DNA of 64,000 nt from NCBI GenBank assembly GCA_028282595.1, contig JANQHQ010000020.1, forward strand, positions 31,956 to 95,955, given 5' to 3'. Origin of the DNA: Chlorobium sp. (GTDB taxonomy: Bacteria; Bacteroidota; Chlorobiia; Chlorobiales; Chlorobiaceae). The notes below the pieces were generated by a model that worked only from the letters and a program-made list of their open reading frames with translations, did no database searches and was not told where the DNA came from. Every line of letters begins with the position of its first letter. Position 1 is the first letter of the stretch. The position numbers and the translations under genes were made by a program. This document shows, piece after piece, positions 49,736 to 59,101 of this stretch.

Positions 49736-50632
49736 TCACTTCAGGCTCTCCTGTTCACGCTCGGCGACAAGCGCTTTTCTGATTTCGAGCAGCTCGCGGC
49801 GCCTCTCCTCGCTTGTTTGCGGATAGGACATGCCGAGCGAGCGGAAGGTGTCCAGGATGATTTTCGATACGATCAGGCGGGTGTTTTTCTTGTCGTCGGC
49901 CGGAACGATGTACCAGGGCGCCCTTTTGGTGCTCGTCTTGCCGAGACACGCCTCGTAGGCCTCCATGTAGCGGTCCCAGTGCTTTCTCTCCTCGACGTCG
50001 GCCGCGCTGAACTTCCAGTTCTTTTCGGGCTCGTCGATACGATCGAGAAAACGCTCGCGCTGCTCCTCTTTCGACAGATGGAGGAAAAACTTGACGATTC
50101 TCGTTCCGTTGTGGTAGAGATGGTGCTCCATGTTGTTGATCGAGCGAAAGCGCCCCGCCCAGACATCGTGACCGTTGAGCAGGTCTTCGGGAATATGCTG
50201 GCTCATGAGGATTTCGGGATGAACCCGGACAACCAGCACCTCCTCGTAGTAGGAACGATTGAAAATTCCGATCCTGCCGCGTTCGGGAAGCGCGATATTG
50301 GCCCTCCAGAGAAAATCGTGATCCAGTTCTTTGGCCGAAGGATGCTTGAAACTGTAGACCTGGCAGCCCTGCGGATTGATTCCCGACATGACATGCCTGA
50401 TCACGCTGTCCTTTCCGGCGGCGTCCATGGCCTGAAAAATGAGCAGCACCGAATAGCTGTTGTCCGCATAGTGTATCCGCTGCAGTTCGCTCAGCTCTTC
50501 GACATGCTTCTTCAGCATCTCCCGGTACTCTCCCTTGGAGGAGTAGAAATCGGGAATCCGTGTCGGCCATTCGTCCAGACGGACCTTCCGGCCCTCGCGG
50601 ACCAGAAACCTGTCGGGGGCTATCTTTTCCAT
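49736..50632 (-). CDS. ppk2: PPK2-family polyphosphate kinase
   Basis: A 298-residue enzyme that transfers phosphate between polyphosphate and nucleotides. The P-loop-like Walker A is FQAMDAAGKDSVIRHVMSG, followed by the NPQGCQVYSFKHPS lid, RGRIGIFNRSYYEEVLV, and WEFSAADVEERKHW-like acidic lid residues (NWKFSAADVEERKHW). These are the class III/I PPK2 single-domain features used with ADP or AMP. Together with the inorganic pyrophosphatase nearby and the phosphate cluster at 0-5 kb, the cell clearly manages phosphate reserves. It is a single gene with its own terminator. Confidence 0.93.
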   Translation of the reverse strand: MEKIAPDRFLVREGRKVRLDEWPTRIPDFYSSKGEYREMLKKHVEELSELQRIHYADNSYSVLLIFQAMDAAGKDSVIRHVMSGINPQGCQVYSFKHPSAKELDHDFLWRANIALPERGRIGIFNRSYYEEVLVVRVHPEILMSQHIPEDLLNGHDVWAGRFRSINNMEHHLYHNGTRIVKFFLHLSKEEQRERFLDRIDEPEKNWKFSAADVEERKHWDRYMEAYEACLGKTSTKRAPWYIVPADDKKNTRLIVSKIILDTFRSLGMSYPQTSEERRRELLEIRKALVAEREQESLK

Positions 50633-50819
50633 CGGCTGAAAACGAAAGATTCGAAAAAAACGGCATCACGGCCGTCTATCAGTAAGAACGGTGTTTTCGG
50701 AAAGAAAAGAAAACATAGCGAAACCTGCAGCGGGATTGAGCGGGAAACGGGTTACGATGCGCGCGGGAGGAAGGTATCCCGCGCGATGAACGGCGCGAGG
50801 TTTGCACGAAAGAGAGCAC

Positions 50820-52217
50820 CTACAGATTTCCGGTCATCTTCGACGGCACGACCCACTCGTCGAACTGTTCGCTTGTCAGATGGCCCAGCGCAACCGCGGC
50901 TTCGCGCAATGTCGTTCCTTCCGTATGGGCTTTCTTGGCGATTTCCGCGGCTTTATAGTAGCCGATATACGGATTCAGGGCGGTCACCAGCATGAGCGAG
51001 TTTTCGAGATGTTCCCTGACCCTGGAATGGTTCGGCTCGACTCCCGCAATGCACTTTTCGGTGAACGAAACGCATGCGTCGCCTATCAGGATTGCCGACT
51101 GCAGCAGATTGGCGATCATCACCGGCTTGAACACGTTCAGTTCGAAATGGCCGTTCGCTCCACCGACGCTCACGGCGACGTCGTTGCCCATGACCTGCGC
51201 GCAGACCATCGTGATAGCTTCGACCTGTGTGGGATTCGTCTTGCCGGGCATGATCGAGGAGCCCGGTTCGTTCGGCGGAATCGTTATCTCCCCGATACCG
51301 CTTCTGGGACCGGATGCGAGCATGCGGATATCGTTCGCGATCTTCATGAGGCTGACCGCCAGTTGCTTCAGAGCCCCGTGGGATTCGACGACCGCATCGT
51401 GGGCGGCAAGCGACTCGAACTTGTTTTCGGCCGTCACGAACGGCAGTCCGGTCAGGGACGCGATGGTCGAGGCCACTTTTTCGGCATATCCACGGGGAGC
51501 GTTCAGTCCGGTGCCGACAGCCGTCCCTCCCAGGGCCAGTTCGGCCAGATGCGGCAGGGTATTCTCCAGGGCGCGGATTCCGTGGTCGAGCTGGGAGACG
51601 TAGCCGGAAAACTCCTGGCCCAGGGTCAGCGGCGTGGCGTCCATCCAGTGGGTCCGGCCGATCTTGACGACTTCGGCCATCTCCCCGGCCTTGCCGTGCA
51701 AAGCGTCGCGTAGCGTCCGGAGTCCCGGAAGGGTTTTTTCCACGATCACCTTGTACCCCGCGATATGCATCGCGGTGGGAAAGGTATCGTTGGAGGACTG
51801 CGACTTGTTGACGTCGTCGTTCGGGTTCAAAAGGCGCTCCCCTTCCCCGAGCCGGTTGCCCGCCAGCACGTGGGCGCGGTTCGCGACAACCTCGTTCACG
51901 TTCATGTTCGACTGCGTACCGGAACCTGTCTGCCAGATGACGAGCGGAAACTGGTCCGCCAGTTTTCCGGCGATAATCTCGTCGCACACCTCGCCGATAG
52001 CCTCTTTTTTCTCTTCCGGAAGCACGCCGAGCTCACAGTTGGTGATCGCCGCGGCTTTTTTCAGGAAACCGAACGCCTCTATGATCTCGAGGGGCATAGA
52101 TCCCGCGGGACCGATCCTGAAATTCTCGACCGACCGCTGGGTCTGGGCTCCCCAATACCTGTCGGCGGGCACGCGCACTTCGCCCATGGTGTCCTTCTCG
52201 ATTCTGTATTCCATCAT
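50820..52217 (-). CDS. fumC: Class II fumarate hydratase
   Basis: A 465-residue homotetrameric enzyme that interconverts fumarate and malate, here in the reverse TCA cycle. The active-site loop is GSSIMPGKTNPTQ, with the catalytic Ser, and the GRTHWMDATPLTL and SNDTFPTAMHIAG sites are present. It is not iron-sulfur dependent, unlike class I fumarases. Two adjacent ATGs occur at 52217 and 52214, both matching the MEYRIEKDTMGEV family start, with no obvious Shine-Dalgarno. A MITE-like element (52239-52371) starts just 22 bp upstream and must contain or replace part of the promoter. Confidence 0.96.
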   Translation of the reverse strand: MMEYRIEKDTMGEVRVPADRYWGAQTQRSVENFRIGPAGSMPLEIIEAFGFLKKAAAITNCELGVLPEEKKEAIGEVCDEIIAGKLADQFPLVIWQTGSGTQSNMNVNEVVANRAHVLAGNRLGEGERLLNPNDDVNKSQSSNDTFPTAMHIAGYKVIVEKTLPGLRTLRDALHGKAGEMAEVVKIGRTHWMDATPLTLGQEFSGYVSQLDHGIRALENTLPHLAELALGGTAVGTGLNAPRGYAEKVASTIASLTGLPFVTAENKFESLAAHDAVVESHGALKQLAVSLMKIANDIRMLASGPRSGIGEITIPPNEPGSSIMPGKTNPTQVEAITMVCAQVMGNDVAVSVGGANGHFELNVFKPVMIANLLQSAILIGDACVSFTEKCIAGVEPNHSRVREHLENSLMLVTALNPYIGYYKAAEIAKKAHTEGTTLREAAVALGHLTSEQFDEWVVPSKMTGNL

Positions 52218-52238
52218 GCTGTTCGCGGTTTGATTGTA

Positions 52239-52371
52239 GTGCACCTCTAAAACGTGTCATGAGCGAGCAAAGAGCGAGGCGGACGGTGTCCCGGTTGCAT
52301 CGGGATACATTTCCCGACTTGTCGGAACAACAGAGCAATTCGGGCGCGCAATACGTTTTTAGAGGTGCCCC
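52239..52371. mobile_element. MITE-like element (133 bp) upstream of fumC
   Basis: GTGCACCTCTAAAACGT at the left and the inverted ACGTTTTTAGAGGTGCCCC at the right are terminal repeats matching the family at 20668-20722. The interior of about 95 bp is non-coding and contains a TCCCG...CGGGA hairpin. GTA flanks both ends and might be a target duplication. The remaining gap up to 52536 holds only the ppa terminator. Confidence 0.6.
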
Positions 52372-52480
52372 GTAATTCTTCTGCGGGAGCGCCTTCCGGC
52401 GCAAAGATTTCAAAATAGGAAAAAGAGTGTAAAGCTCATCGGCGAAAGGCGGCGGAAGGAGATAAATAACCGGGTATTCA

Positions 52481-52512
52481 AAAAAAACGGGCGGAAATCC
52501 CGTTTCCGCCCG
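52481..52512 (-). terminator. Terminator after ppa
   Basis: On the minus strand CGGGCGGAAA and TTTCCGCCCG form a 10-bp stem with a 5-nt loop followed by TTTTTTTT. It lies 25 bp beyond the ppa stop, a textbook Rho-independent terminator. Confidence 0.95.
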
Positions 52513-52536
52513 CCGTCCCTTTCGGAAAAACAACGG

Positions 52537-53106
52537 TTATGCGATGACCGGAACCGGCTTGATCTGCTCGGCCACCCCGAACGTCTTCTGGTAGTTTTCG
52601 ATCGACTGGAGAACGATCTCCTTTGCGGTATCCGCGTCCTGGAAATCCTCCACGAGGACTGTCTTGTCCTCGAGAGCCTTGTACTCCTCGAAGAAGTGCT
52701 TCAGCTCCGAGTTGAAGTGTTGCGATATTTCGTCCACGTTTCTGATGCCTGTCATGCTCATGTCGTCTTCGGCAACGGCGATGATCTTGTCGTCGCCCTC
52801 ACCGTGGTCGATCATGCGCATGACGCCCACAACGCGTGCCCGCACCATGCACATCGGCACGATGGCGCACTGGGAAAGCACGACGATGTCGAGAGGGTCG
52901 TGATCCTCTCCGAGGGTCTTGGGGATGAAACCGTAATTCGCGGGATAGAAAACCGAGGAGAAAAGAACCCTGTCCAGCTTCAACATGCCGGTTTTCTTGT
53001 CCAGTTCGTACTTGGTCTTGCTGCCCTTGGATATCTCGATGACGGCGTTGACTATGTCCGGCTGCTCCTTGCCTATTTCGACGTGATGCCAGGGATTGAA
53101 ATTCAT
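52537..53106 (-). CDS. ppa: Inorganic pyrophosphatase
   Basis: A 189-residue family I pyrophosphatase, which drives biosynthesis by hydrolysing PPi in the cytoplasm. The signature EDHDPLDIVVLSQ carries the metal-binding Asp residues, and the flanking KTKYELDKKTGMLKLDRVLF and NYGFIPKT regions are typical, as is MIDHGEGDDKIIAV. The start at 53106 (MNFNPWHHVEIGKEQPD) fits the family length. It is a single gene closed by a strong terminator, 153 bp downstream of a phosphoglucomutase gene. Confidence 0.96.
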   Translation of the reverse strand: MNFNPWHHVEIGKEQPDIVNAVIEISKGSKTKYELDKKTGMLKLDRVLFSSVFYPANYGFIPKTLGEDHDPLDIVVLSQCAIVPMCMVRARVVGVMRMIDHGEGDDKIIAVAEDDMSMTGIRNVDEISQHFNSELKHFFEEYKALEDKTVLVEDFQDADTAKEIVLQSIENYQKTFGVAEQIKPVPVIA

Positions 53107-53259
53107 GATAGTCTGTCCTGTTCTGATTGCCTGTTTCCGAAAAAGCTGTGACAGTATACAAAGATTCCCGAATTATCAAAGCGGCGTGGGCTCTTTTTTA
53201 CGGCATGGTTTCACGATTGCCGTACCCGACGCCCCAAGGGAGCGGGAGGGCCGCCGGTT

Positions 53260-54903
53260 TCAGGAGAGCGCGTCGCGCACGATCGCCTGCGCCTCGTCCA
53301 GAATACGGTCGAGATGCCCGGAGCCGAGAAAGCTTTCCGCGTAGATCTTGTAGACATTCTCCGTTCCCGAAGGCCTTGCGGCGAACCATCCGCTCCCGGT
53401 TACCGCTTTCAGTCCGCCTATCGGCTCACCGTTGCCCGGAGCACGGGTAAGAATGCGTTCGATCTTTTCGCCCGCCAGTTCCCCGACGTTCACGTCTTCC
53501 GGGGAGAGTTTTTTCAGGAGGGACTTCTCGGCGGAAGTGGCCGGAGCGTCGATGCGCCCGTAGACCGGTTCGCCCAGTTCCCGGGCGAGGTCACGGTAGA
53601 GCTCGCCGGGGTCCCGGCCTGCAGCGGCCGTTATCTCGGCCGAGAGCAGCGCCGCGATGAAACCGTCCTTGTCGGTCGTCCAGACGGAACCGTCTTTTCT
53701 CAGAAACGACGCGCCCGCACTCTCCTCGCCCGCGAAACCGATCGAGGAGTCGAGCAGACCGTCGACGAACCACTTGAAACCGACCGGCACTTCGCGCACC
53801 TCGCGCCCGAGTTTCCACGCCACCCGGTCTATCATGCTGCTGCTCACAACGGTCTTTCCGACCGCGGCCGACGGACTCCACAGAGGACGGTTCGCGAAAA
53901 GGTAGGCGATACAGACCGAAAGGTAGTGATTGGGCGGAAGCAACCCCGATCCACGCGTGACGATGCCGTGGCGGTCGTAATCCGTGTCGCACGCGAAAGC
54001 GATGTCGAAATCGTCCTTGCGCGAAAGCAGCGGCTGCATGGTGTAGGACGAGGAAGGGTCCATGCGGATTTTGCCGTCACGGTCCACGCTCATGAACCTG
54101 AAGGTGGGATCGACGGTTTCGTTCAGGACCGTGAGATCGAGCCCGTAGCGTTCCGCGATCCGCCCCCAGTATCGCACGCCCGCTCCGCCGAGAGGATCGA
54201 CTCCGAGGGCGATGCCCGCTTCGCCTATCATCCCCATGTCGAGCACCGCGTCGAGATCGTCGACGTAAGACCCGACATAGTCGTAACGGTGCGTCGTTGA
54301 GGCGCGCAGAGCCGTTTCGAGCGGCACACGTTTCACTTCGGCAGGGTTTCCGGCAAGCAGTTCGTTGGCCCGCTGTTCGATCCAGGCCGTCGCCCCGCTT
54401 CCCGCGGGGCCGCCGTGGGGGGGATTGTACTTGAAACCCCCGTCTTCCGGCGGATTGTGGGACGGCGTGACGAGAATGCCGTCGGCTCGTCCTCGTCCCC
54501 CTTCGCGGTTCCACGACAGCACCGCATGCGACACCACCGGCGTCGGCGTGTATCGCTCCTCTCCGGCGATCATCACCTCGACCCCGTTCGCGGCAAGCAC
54601 TTCGAGGGTCGTTGCGAACGCCGGCTCCGAAAGCGCATGGGTGTCGATACCCAGAAACAGCGGCCCGTCGACGCCCTCCCTGCGGCGATACGAACAGATC
54701 GCCTGGGTTATGGCGAGGATATGGCGTTCGTTGAACGATCGCCGAAAGGACGATCCCCTGTGTCCCGACGTGCCGAAAGAGACGCGCTGCTCGGGAACCG
54801 AAGGGTCGGGAACATCGGAAAAATAGGCGGTGACGAGGCGGGGCACATCGACGAGCATCGTCTCCGGAGGAAGCTTCCCCGCCAAAGGGCTGATACGTTT
54901 CAT
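53260..54903 (-). CDS. pgm: Phosphoglucomutase
   Basis: A 547-residue alpha-D-phosphohexomutase interconverting glucose 1- and 6-phosphate. The four active-site loops are seen: TPSHNPPEDGG (phosphoserine, with an upstream FGTSGHRG opening), CDTDYDRHG (Mg ligands), GEESAGASFL (sugar) and RPSGTENVYKIYAES (phosphate). The FGTSGHRGSSF motif is the phosphoglucomutase type rather than phosphomannomutase. It could use glucose 1-phosphate from the GH65 phosphorylase and from glycogen. A half-site AGGGCACC at 54921 upstream matches the MITE terminus. Confidence 0.95.
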   Translation of the reverse strand: MKRISPLAGKLPPETMLVDVPRLVTAYFSDVPDPSVPEQRVSFGTSGHRGSSFRRSFNERHILAITQAICSYRRREGVDGPLFLGIDTHALSEPAFATTLEVLAANGVEVMIAGEERYTPTPVVSHAVLSWNREGGRGRADGILVTPSHNPPEDGGFKYNPPHGGPAGSGATAWIEQRANELLAGNPAEVKRVPLETALRASTTHRYDYVGSYVDDLDAVLDMGMIGEAGIALGVDPLGGAGVRYWGRIAERYGLDLTVLNETVDPTFRFMSVDRDGKIRMDPSSSYTMQPLLSRKDDFDIAFACDTDYDRHGIVTRGSGLLPPNHYLSVCIAYLFANRPLWSPSAAVGKTVVSSSMIDRVAWKLGREVREVPVGFKWFVDGLLDSSIGFAGEESAGASFLRKDGSVWTTDKDGFIAALLSAEITAAAGRDPGELYRDLARELGEPVYGRIDAPATSAEKSLLKKLSPEDVNVGELAGEKIERILTRAPGNGEPIGGLKAVTGSGWFAARPSGTENVYKIYAESFLGSGHLDRILDEAQAIVRDALS

Positions 54904-54974
54904 AGGGCTGTGTTGTATTTAGGGCACCTTTATTTGCGCAGATGCCACCATGCAGCAGCTACAAGATAGAAAAC

Positions 54975-54994
54975 TTCCGGCGGCTTCGCCGGAA
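54975..54994. other. Hairpin in the gap before prfC
   Basis: TTCCGGCG and CGCCGGAA form a perfect 8-bp stem with a GCTT loop in the 256-bp gap between divergent pgm and prfC. It is followed on the plus strand by CTTTCTTTTTCC, so it could terminate or attenuate transcripts toward prfC. Confidence 0.4.
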
Positions 54995-55159
54995 CGGCGG
55001 ACGCTTTCTTTTTCCCCGGCGGCTTCGTATCTTGGCGGCGTTCCGGCTCCCCCTGTACCGCGGACAAAGGGCCCTGCGGAAACAACGCCGCCTGGAAGAT
55101 GTTCCGTACACCGATCGCCGGCGGGATTTACGTAACGAACAGCGGATCGACCGACATCG

Positions 55160-56758
55160 ATGAACCTTGAAAAAGAGATAGAAAAGAGAAGAACTTTCGC
55201 CATCATCAGCCATCCCGACGCCGGAAAAACCACGCTGACGGAAAAGTTTCTGCTCTTCGGCGGTGCGATCAAGACCGCCGGTGCCGTCAAGCAGAACAAG
55301 ATCAGAAAATCCGCCACGAGCGATTTCATGGAGATCGAGAAGCAGCGCGGCATCTCCGTCGCGACCTCGGTGATGGGATTCGAGTACGCAGGCAGAAAGG
55401 TCAACATTCTCGACACGCCGGGACACAAGGACTTCGCGGAAGACACCTACCGGACCCTCACCGCGGTCGACAGCGTCATCCTGGTCGTGGACAGCGTCAA
55501 GGGGGTCGAGGAGCAGACCGAACGTCTCATGGAGGTCTGCCGCATGCGCAACACGCCGGTCATCATCTTCGTCAACAAAATGGACCGGGAAGGACGCAAC
55601 CCTTTCGAGCTGATCGACGAGCTGGAGGAAAAGCTGGAGATCGGCGTCCGTCCCCTGACCTGGCCCATCGGCCAGGGGCAGAACTTCCAGGGGGTCTACA
55701 ACCTCTACCGGAAACAGCTCAACCTGTTCGAACCCGACCAGACCAGGATCAGCGAACACTTCATCGAAATCAGGGGAACGGAAGACCCGGAGCTCGACCG
55801 CTGGATCCCTTCGGCCTTCTGCGATCAGCTCCGCGAAGATGTCGAGCTCATCGAGGGGGTTTACGAACCCTTCAGCGCCCGGCACTATCTCGAGGGATCG
55901 TTGGCACCGGTGTTCTTCGGCAGCGCGGTCAACAACTTCGGCGTCAGGGAGATGCTCGAAACCTTTATCGAAATCGCTCCCCCTCCGCACGAGCGCGAGG
56001 CCGCGGAACGGGTCGTCAACGCCGCCGAGACTCCGCTGACGGGTTTCGTGTTCAAGATACACGCGAATCTCGACCCCAATCACCGGGACCGCACGGCATT
56101 TTTCAAGGTCTGCTCCGGAAAATTCGAGCGCAACAGGTTCTACCACCATACACGCCTCGGCAAGAAAATGCGTTTCGCCAACCCGACGCAGTTCATGGCG
56201 AATGAGAAGAACCTGATCGAGGACGCCTGGCCGGGTGACGTCATCGGCCTCTACGACAACGGCAACCTCAAGATAGGCGACACGCTCACGGAAGGCGAGG
56301 AACTGCAATTCAGGGGAATTCCCAGCTTCTCTCCCGAGATTTTCAAGGAAGTGATCAACCGCGACCCCTTCAAGGCGAAACAGCTCGAAAAAGGGTTGCG
56401 CCAGCTCACCGAGGAGGGAGTCGCGCAGCTCTTCCTGCAGCACGGAAACCGTAAAATCGTCGGCACCGTCGGCGAGCTGCAGTTCGACGTGATACGGTTC
56501 CGCCTCGAACACGAATACGGGGCGTCCTCTGATTTCACGCCCCTGCGCTACTTCAAGGCCTTCTGGATAACCGGAAAAGACCGGGCGCAGTACGACGAAT
56601 TCCTGCGGCGGAAGTCACCGGTGATCGCCGAAGACAAGGAGGGCCACCCTGTCTTTTTCGCGGAGAGCGAATGGATGCTGAACGTCGCGAAAGAAAACTA
56701 TCCGGGCGTCACGTTCCACGAAACTTCGGAATTCAAGACGGAAGGCTCCGGGAGCTGA
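55160..56758 (+). CDS. prfC: Peptide chain release factor 3
   Basis: A 532-residue translational GTPase that recycles RF1/RF2 after termination. The G motifs are HPDAGKTTLTEK (P-loop), DTPGHKD and NKMD, and the RF3-type insert and C-terminal domains are of normal length. The family switch I KQRGISVATSVMGF is intact. The start ATG at 55160 has only weak ribosome-binding potential. It is a single gene; the aldo/keto reductase and cfa genes that follow on the same strand are separated by 115 and 71 bp. Confidence 0.95.
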   Translation: MNLEKEIEKRRTFAIISHPDAGKTTLTEKFLLFGGAIKTAGAVKQNKIRKSATSDFMEIEKQRGISVATSVMGFEYAGRKVNILDTPGHKDFAEDTYRTLTAVDSVILVVDSVKGVEEQTERLMEVCRMRNTPVIIFVNKMDREGRNPFELIDELEEKLEIGVRPLTWPIGQGQNFQGVYNLYRKQLNLFEPDQTRISEHFIEIRGTEDPELDRWIPSAFCDQLREDVELIEGVYEPFSARHYLEGSLAPVFFGSAVNNFGVREMLETFIEIAPPPHEREAAERVVNAAETPLTGFVFKIHANLDPNHRDRTAFFKVCSGKFERNRFYHHTRLGKKMRFANPTQFMANEKNLIEDAWPGDVIGLYDNGNLKIGDTLTEGEELQFRGIPSFSPEIFKEVINRDPFKAKQLEKGLRQLTEEGVAQLFLQHGNRKIVGTVGELQFDVIRFRLEHEYGASSDFTPLRYFKAFWITGKDRAQYDEFLRRKSPVIAEDKEGHPVFFAESEWMLNVAKENYPGVTFHETSEFKTEGSGS

Positions 56759-56873
56759 CCTCGCCGCCGAGCGGTGAAAACCGTCCGAAAAAATACTCCG
56801 GAAGTGCACCGGGAAGGAGATTTTTCTATCTTTCTCTCATGAACGATTCCCGAACACTCCTGATCCCTGGGAC

Positions 56874-57833
56874 ATGAACACTCGTCGGTTAGGTACGACA
56901 AACCTCCACATCACGCCTGTCGGTTTCGGAAGCTGGGCGATCGGAGGTGAGAACTGGTCGCACGGCTGGGGGCCGCAGGATGACAGCAAAGCTATAGCGG
57001 CTATAGAAAAGGCGGTCGAGCTCGGCGTCAACTGGATCGACACCGCCGCTGTCTACGGCCTCGGCCACGCGGAAAAGCTCGTAGCCCGCGCCCTCGAGGG
57101 CATGACGCGAAAACCCCTGATTTTCACCAAGTGCTCCCTTGTCTGGGACCATAACCGCCGCATCGGCAACAGCCTCAAGGCCGATTCCATCCGGCGGGAG
57201 TGCGAAGCGAGCCTCGAACGCCTGAAGCTGGACGCCATCGATCTCTACCAGATCCACTGGCCCAACCCCGATCACGATATCGAGGAAGGGTGGCTCACGA
57301 TGGCCGAACTGAAGGAGGAAGGTCTCGTACGCCATATCGGGGTCTCGAATTTCGACGCCGGACAGATGCGCCGCGCCATGGCCGTAGCACCGGTCGAATC
57401 ACTGCAGCCGCCGTACTCGATGCTCCGCAGGGCTATCGAAACCGAAATCCTTCCCTTCTGCCTGGAGAACGAAATCGGCGTCATCGTCTACTCGCCGATG
57501 CTCTCGGGAATGCTGACCGGAGCCATGACCCGCGAACGCGCCCTGAACCTGCCCCCGCACGACTGGCGGAGAAACAACAAGGAGTTTCAGGAACCGCGCC
57601 TCGGCCGCAACCTCGAACTGGTCGAGCTGCTGAAAAAAACCGGCGCGAAACACGGCCGTTCGGCCGGAGAAGTCGCCATAGCGTGGACGCTCCGCCATCC
57701 TGCGGTCACGGCCGCCATTGTCGGCGGACGCAATGCGCAGCAGGTCGAAGGGACCATCGGAGCGATGGATTTCCGACTCACGGACGAGGAAGCGTCTGCG
57801 ATCGACTCGTTCATCGCGGCAATGCCGGAATAG
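56874..57833 (+). CDS. Aldo/keto reductase
   Basis: A 319-residue NADPH-dependent oxidoreductase. The catalytic tetrad is present: Asp and Tyr in NWIDTAAVYGLGHAE, Lys in IFTKCS and His in LYQIHWPNPD. VRHIGVSNFDAGQM is the cofactor-site stretch, and the C-terminal VAIAWTLRHPAVTAAIVGGRNAQQV is the usual tail. The group that includes YajO/Tas-like reductases carries this arrangement. Substrate, often aldehydes or methylglyoxal, is unknown. Same strand as cfa 71 bp downstream. Confidence 0.92.
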   Translation: MNTRRLGTTNLHITPVGFGSWAIGGENWSHGWGPQDDSKAIAAIEKAVELGVNWIDTAAVYGLGHAEKLVARALEGMTRKPLIFTKCSLVWDHNRRIGNSLKADSIRRECEASLERLKLDAIDLYQIHWPNPDHDIEEGWLTMAELKEEGLVRHIGVSNFDAGQMRRAMAVAPVESLQPPYSMLRRAIETEILPFCLENEIGVIVYSPMLSGMLTGAMTRERALNLPPHDWRRNNKEFQEPRLGRNLELVELLKKTGAKHGRSAGEVAIAWTLRHPAVTAAIVGGRNAQQVEGTIGAMDFRLTDEEASAIDSFIAAMPE

Positions 57834-57904
57834 GTTTCCGTCCCCCGAATCGCCGTATCCGGCGGAGCGACTCCGCCCCTTGACAACCCGGACAACGAAC
57901 ACCC

Positions 57905-59059
57905 ATGGGCGCAACGTTTTTCGAGCGCAAACTCAGAAGCCTGCTCGCCTCGGCGAGCATAACGGTAGACGGTCCGGACCCCTGGGACATCCGTGTGCTG
58001 GATCCCCGTTTCTACAGACGGGTTCTCACCGAATCCCATCTCGGCATAGGGGAATCCTACATGGACGGCTGGTGGGAGTGCGACGCCCTCGACGAGTTCT
58101 TCTACCGGGTGCTCCGTTCGAAGCTCGACAAAAAGGTGTCGGGCGTCAACCGGTTCCTGTCGAACGTTCTCGGGTTTCTGGTCAATCTGCAGCACCCGTC
58201 ACGGGCCTTCCGTGTCGGAGAGACCCATTACAACATCGGCAACGACCTCTACGAGGCCATGCTCGACCGGCACATGCTCTACAGTTGCGCCTACTGGAAA
58301 GACGCCGGCGATCTCGACACCGCGCAGGAGAACAAGTTGCGCCTCATATTCAACAAGCTCCGTCTCGAACCGGGCATGGAGGTGCTCGACATCGGATGCG
58401 GCTGGGGTGGCGCGGCGCGCTTCGCGGCGAAGCACTACGGCGTAACCGTGACCGGCGTCACCGTGTCGAGCGAACAGGCGAAAAAAGCCGGAGAACTGCG
58501 AGACGGCCTGCCGGTGGATATCAGGTTGACGGATTACCGGGACATCCGGGGGGCATACGACCGGATCTACTCGATCGGCATGTTCGAACACGTGGGAGTG
58601 AAAAACTACCGGCGCTTTTTCGAAATCACCCACGACTGTCTGAAGGATGACGGACTCTTCCTGCTGCACACCATCGGCAGCAGGCGCTCGTCCGCCAACA
58701 CCGACCGTTGGACCCACAAGTACATCTTCCCCAACTCCATGCTCCCGTCGGCCCGGCAGATCTGCGCCGGGAGCGAAGGCCTGCACGTCATCGAGGACTG
58801 GCACGCCTTCGGCAACGACTACTACCGCACCCTCATGGCCTGGCACGAAAACTTCGAACGCCACTGGCCCGAACTCCGCCACGCCTACGACGAACGGTTC
58901 TACCGCATGTGGCGGTACTACCTGCTGAGCGCAGCCGGCTCCTTCCGCGCCCGCAACGTCCAGCTCTGGCAGGTGCTCTTCTCGAACGAGGGGATCACCG
59001 GGGAGTACTACGTTACCCGTGAAAGCTCACAAATCTTGAAAGGGAACAAAAGAAATTGA
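57905..59059 (+). CDS. cfa: Cyclopropane-fatty-acyl-phospholipid synthase
   Basis: A 384-residue methyltransferase that adds a methylene bridge to unsaturated acyl chains of membrane phospholipids. The SAM motif is LDIGCGWGGAARFAA, and GETHYNIGNDLYEAMLD, YSCAYWKDAGDLDTAQENKL and ITHDCLKDDGLFLLHTIGS are typical of Cfa. The C-terminal aromatic region FNxxx-type and FERHWPELR with final basic residues match the family. In anaerobes this stabilises membranes in late growth. The next gene, an orphan HigA, starts 43 bp after the stop. Confidence 0.96.
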   Translation: MGATFFERKLRSLLASASITVDGPDPWDIRVLDPRFYRRVLTESHLGIGESYMDGWWECDALDEFFYRVLRSKLDKKVSGVNRFLSNVLGFLVNLQHPSRAFRVGETHYNIGNDLYEAMLDRHMLYSCAYWKDAGDLDTAQENKLRLIFNKLRLEPGMEVLDIGCGWGGAARFAAKHYGVTVTGVTVSSEQAKKAGELRDGLPVDIRLTDYRDIRGAYDRIYSIGMFEHVGVKNYRRFFEITHDCLKDDGLFLLHTIGSRRSSANTDRWTHKYIFPNSMLPSARQICAGSEGLHVIEDWHAFGNDYYRTLMAWHENFERHWPELRHAYDERFYRMWRYYLLSAAGSFRARNVQLWQVLFSNEGITGEYYVTRESSQILKGNKRN

Positions 59060-59101
59060 AACCGCGTGCAGTCATCCGCGGACAACGAACAAGAAGCCGT
59101 T

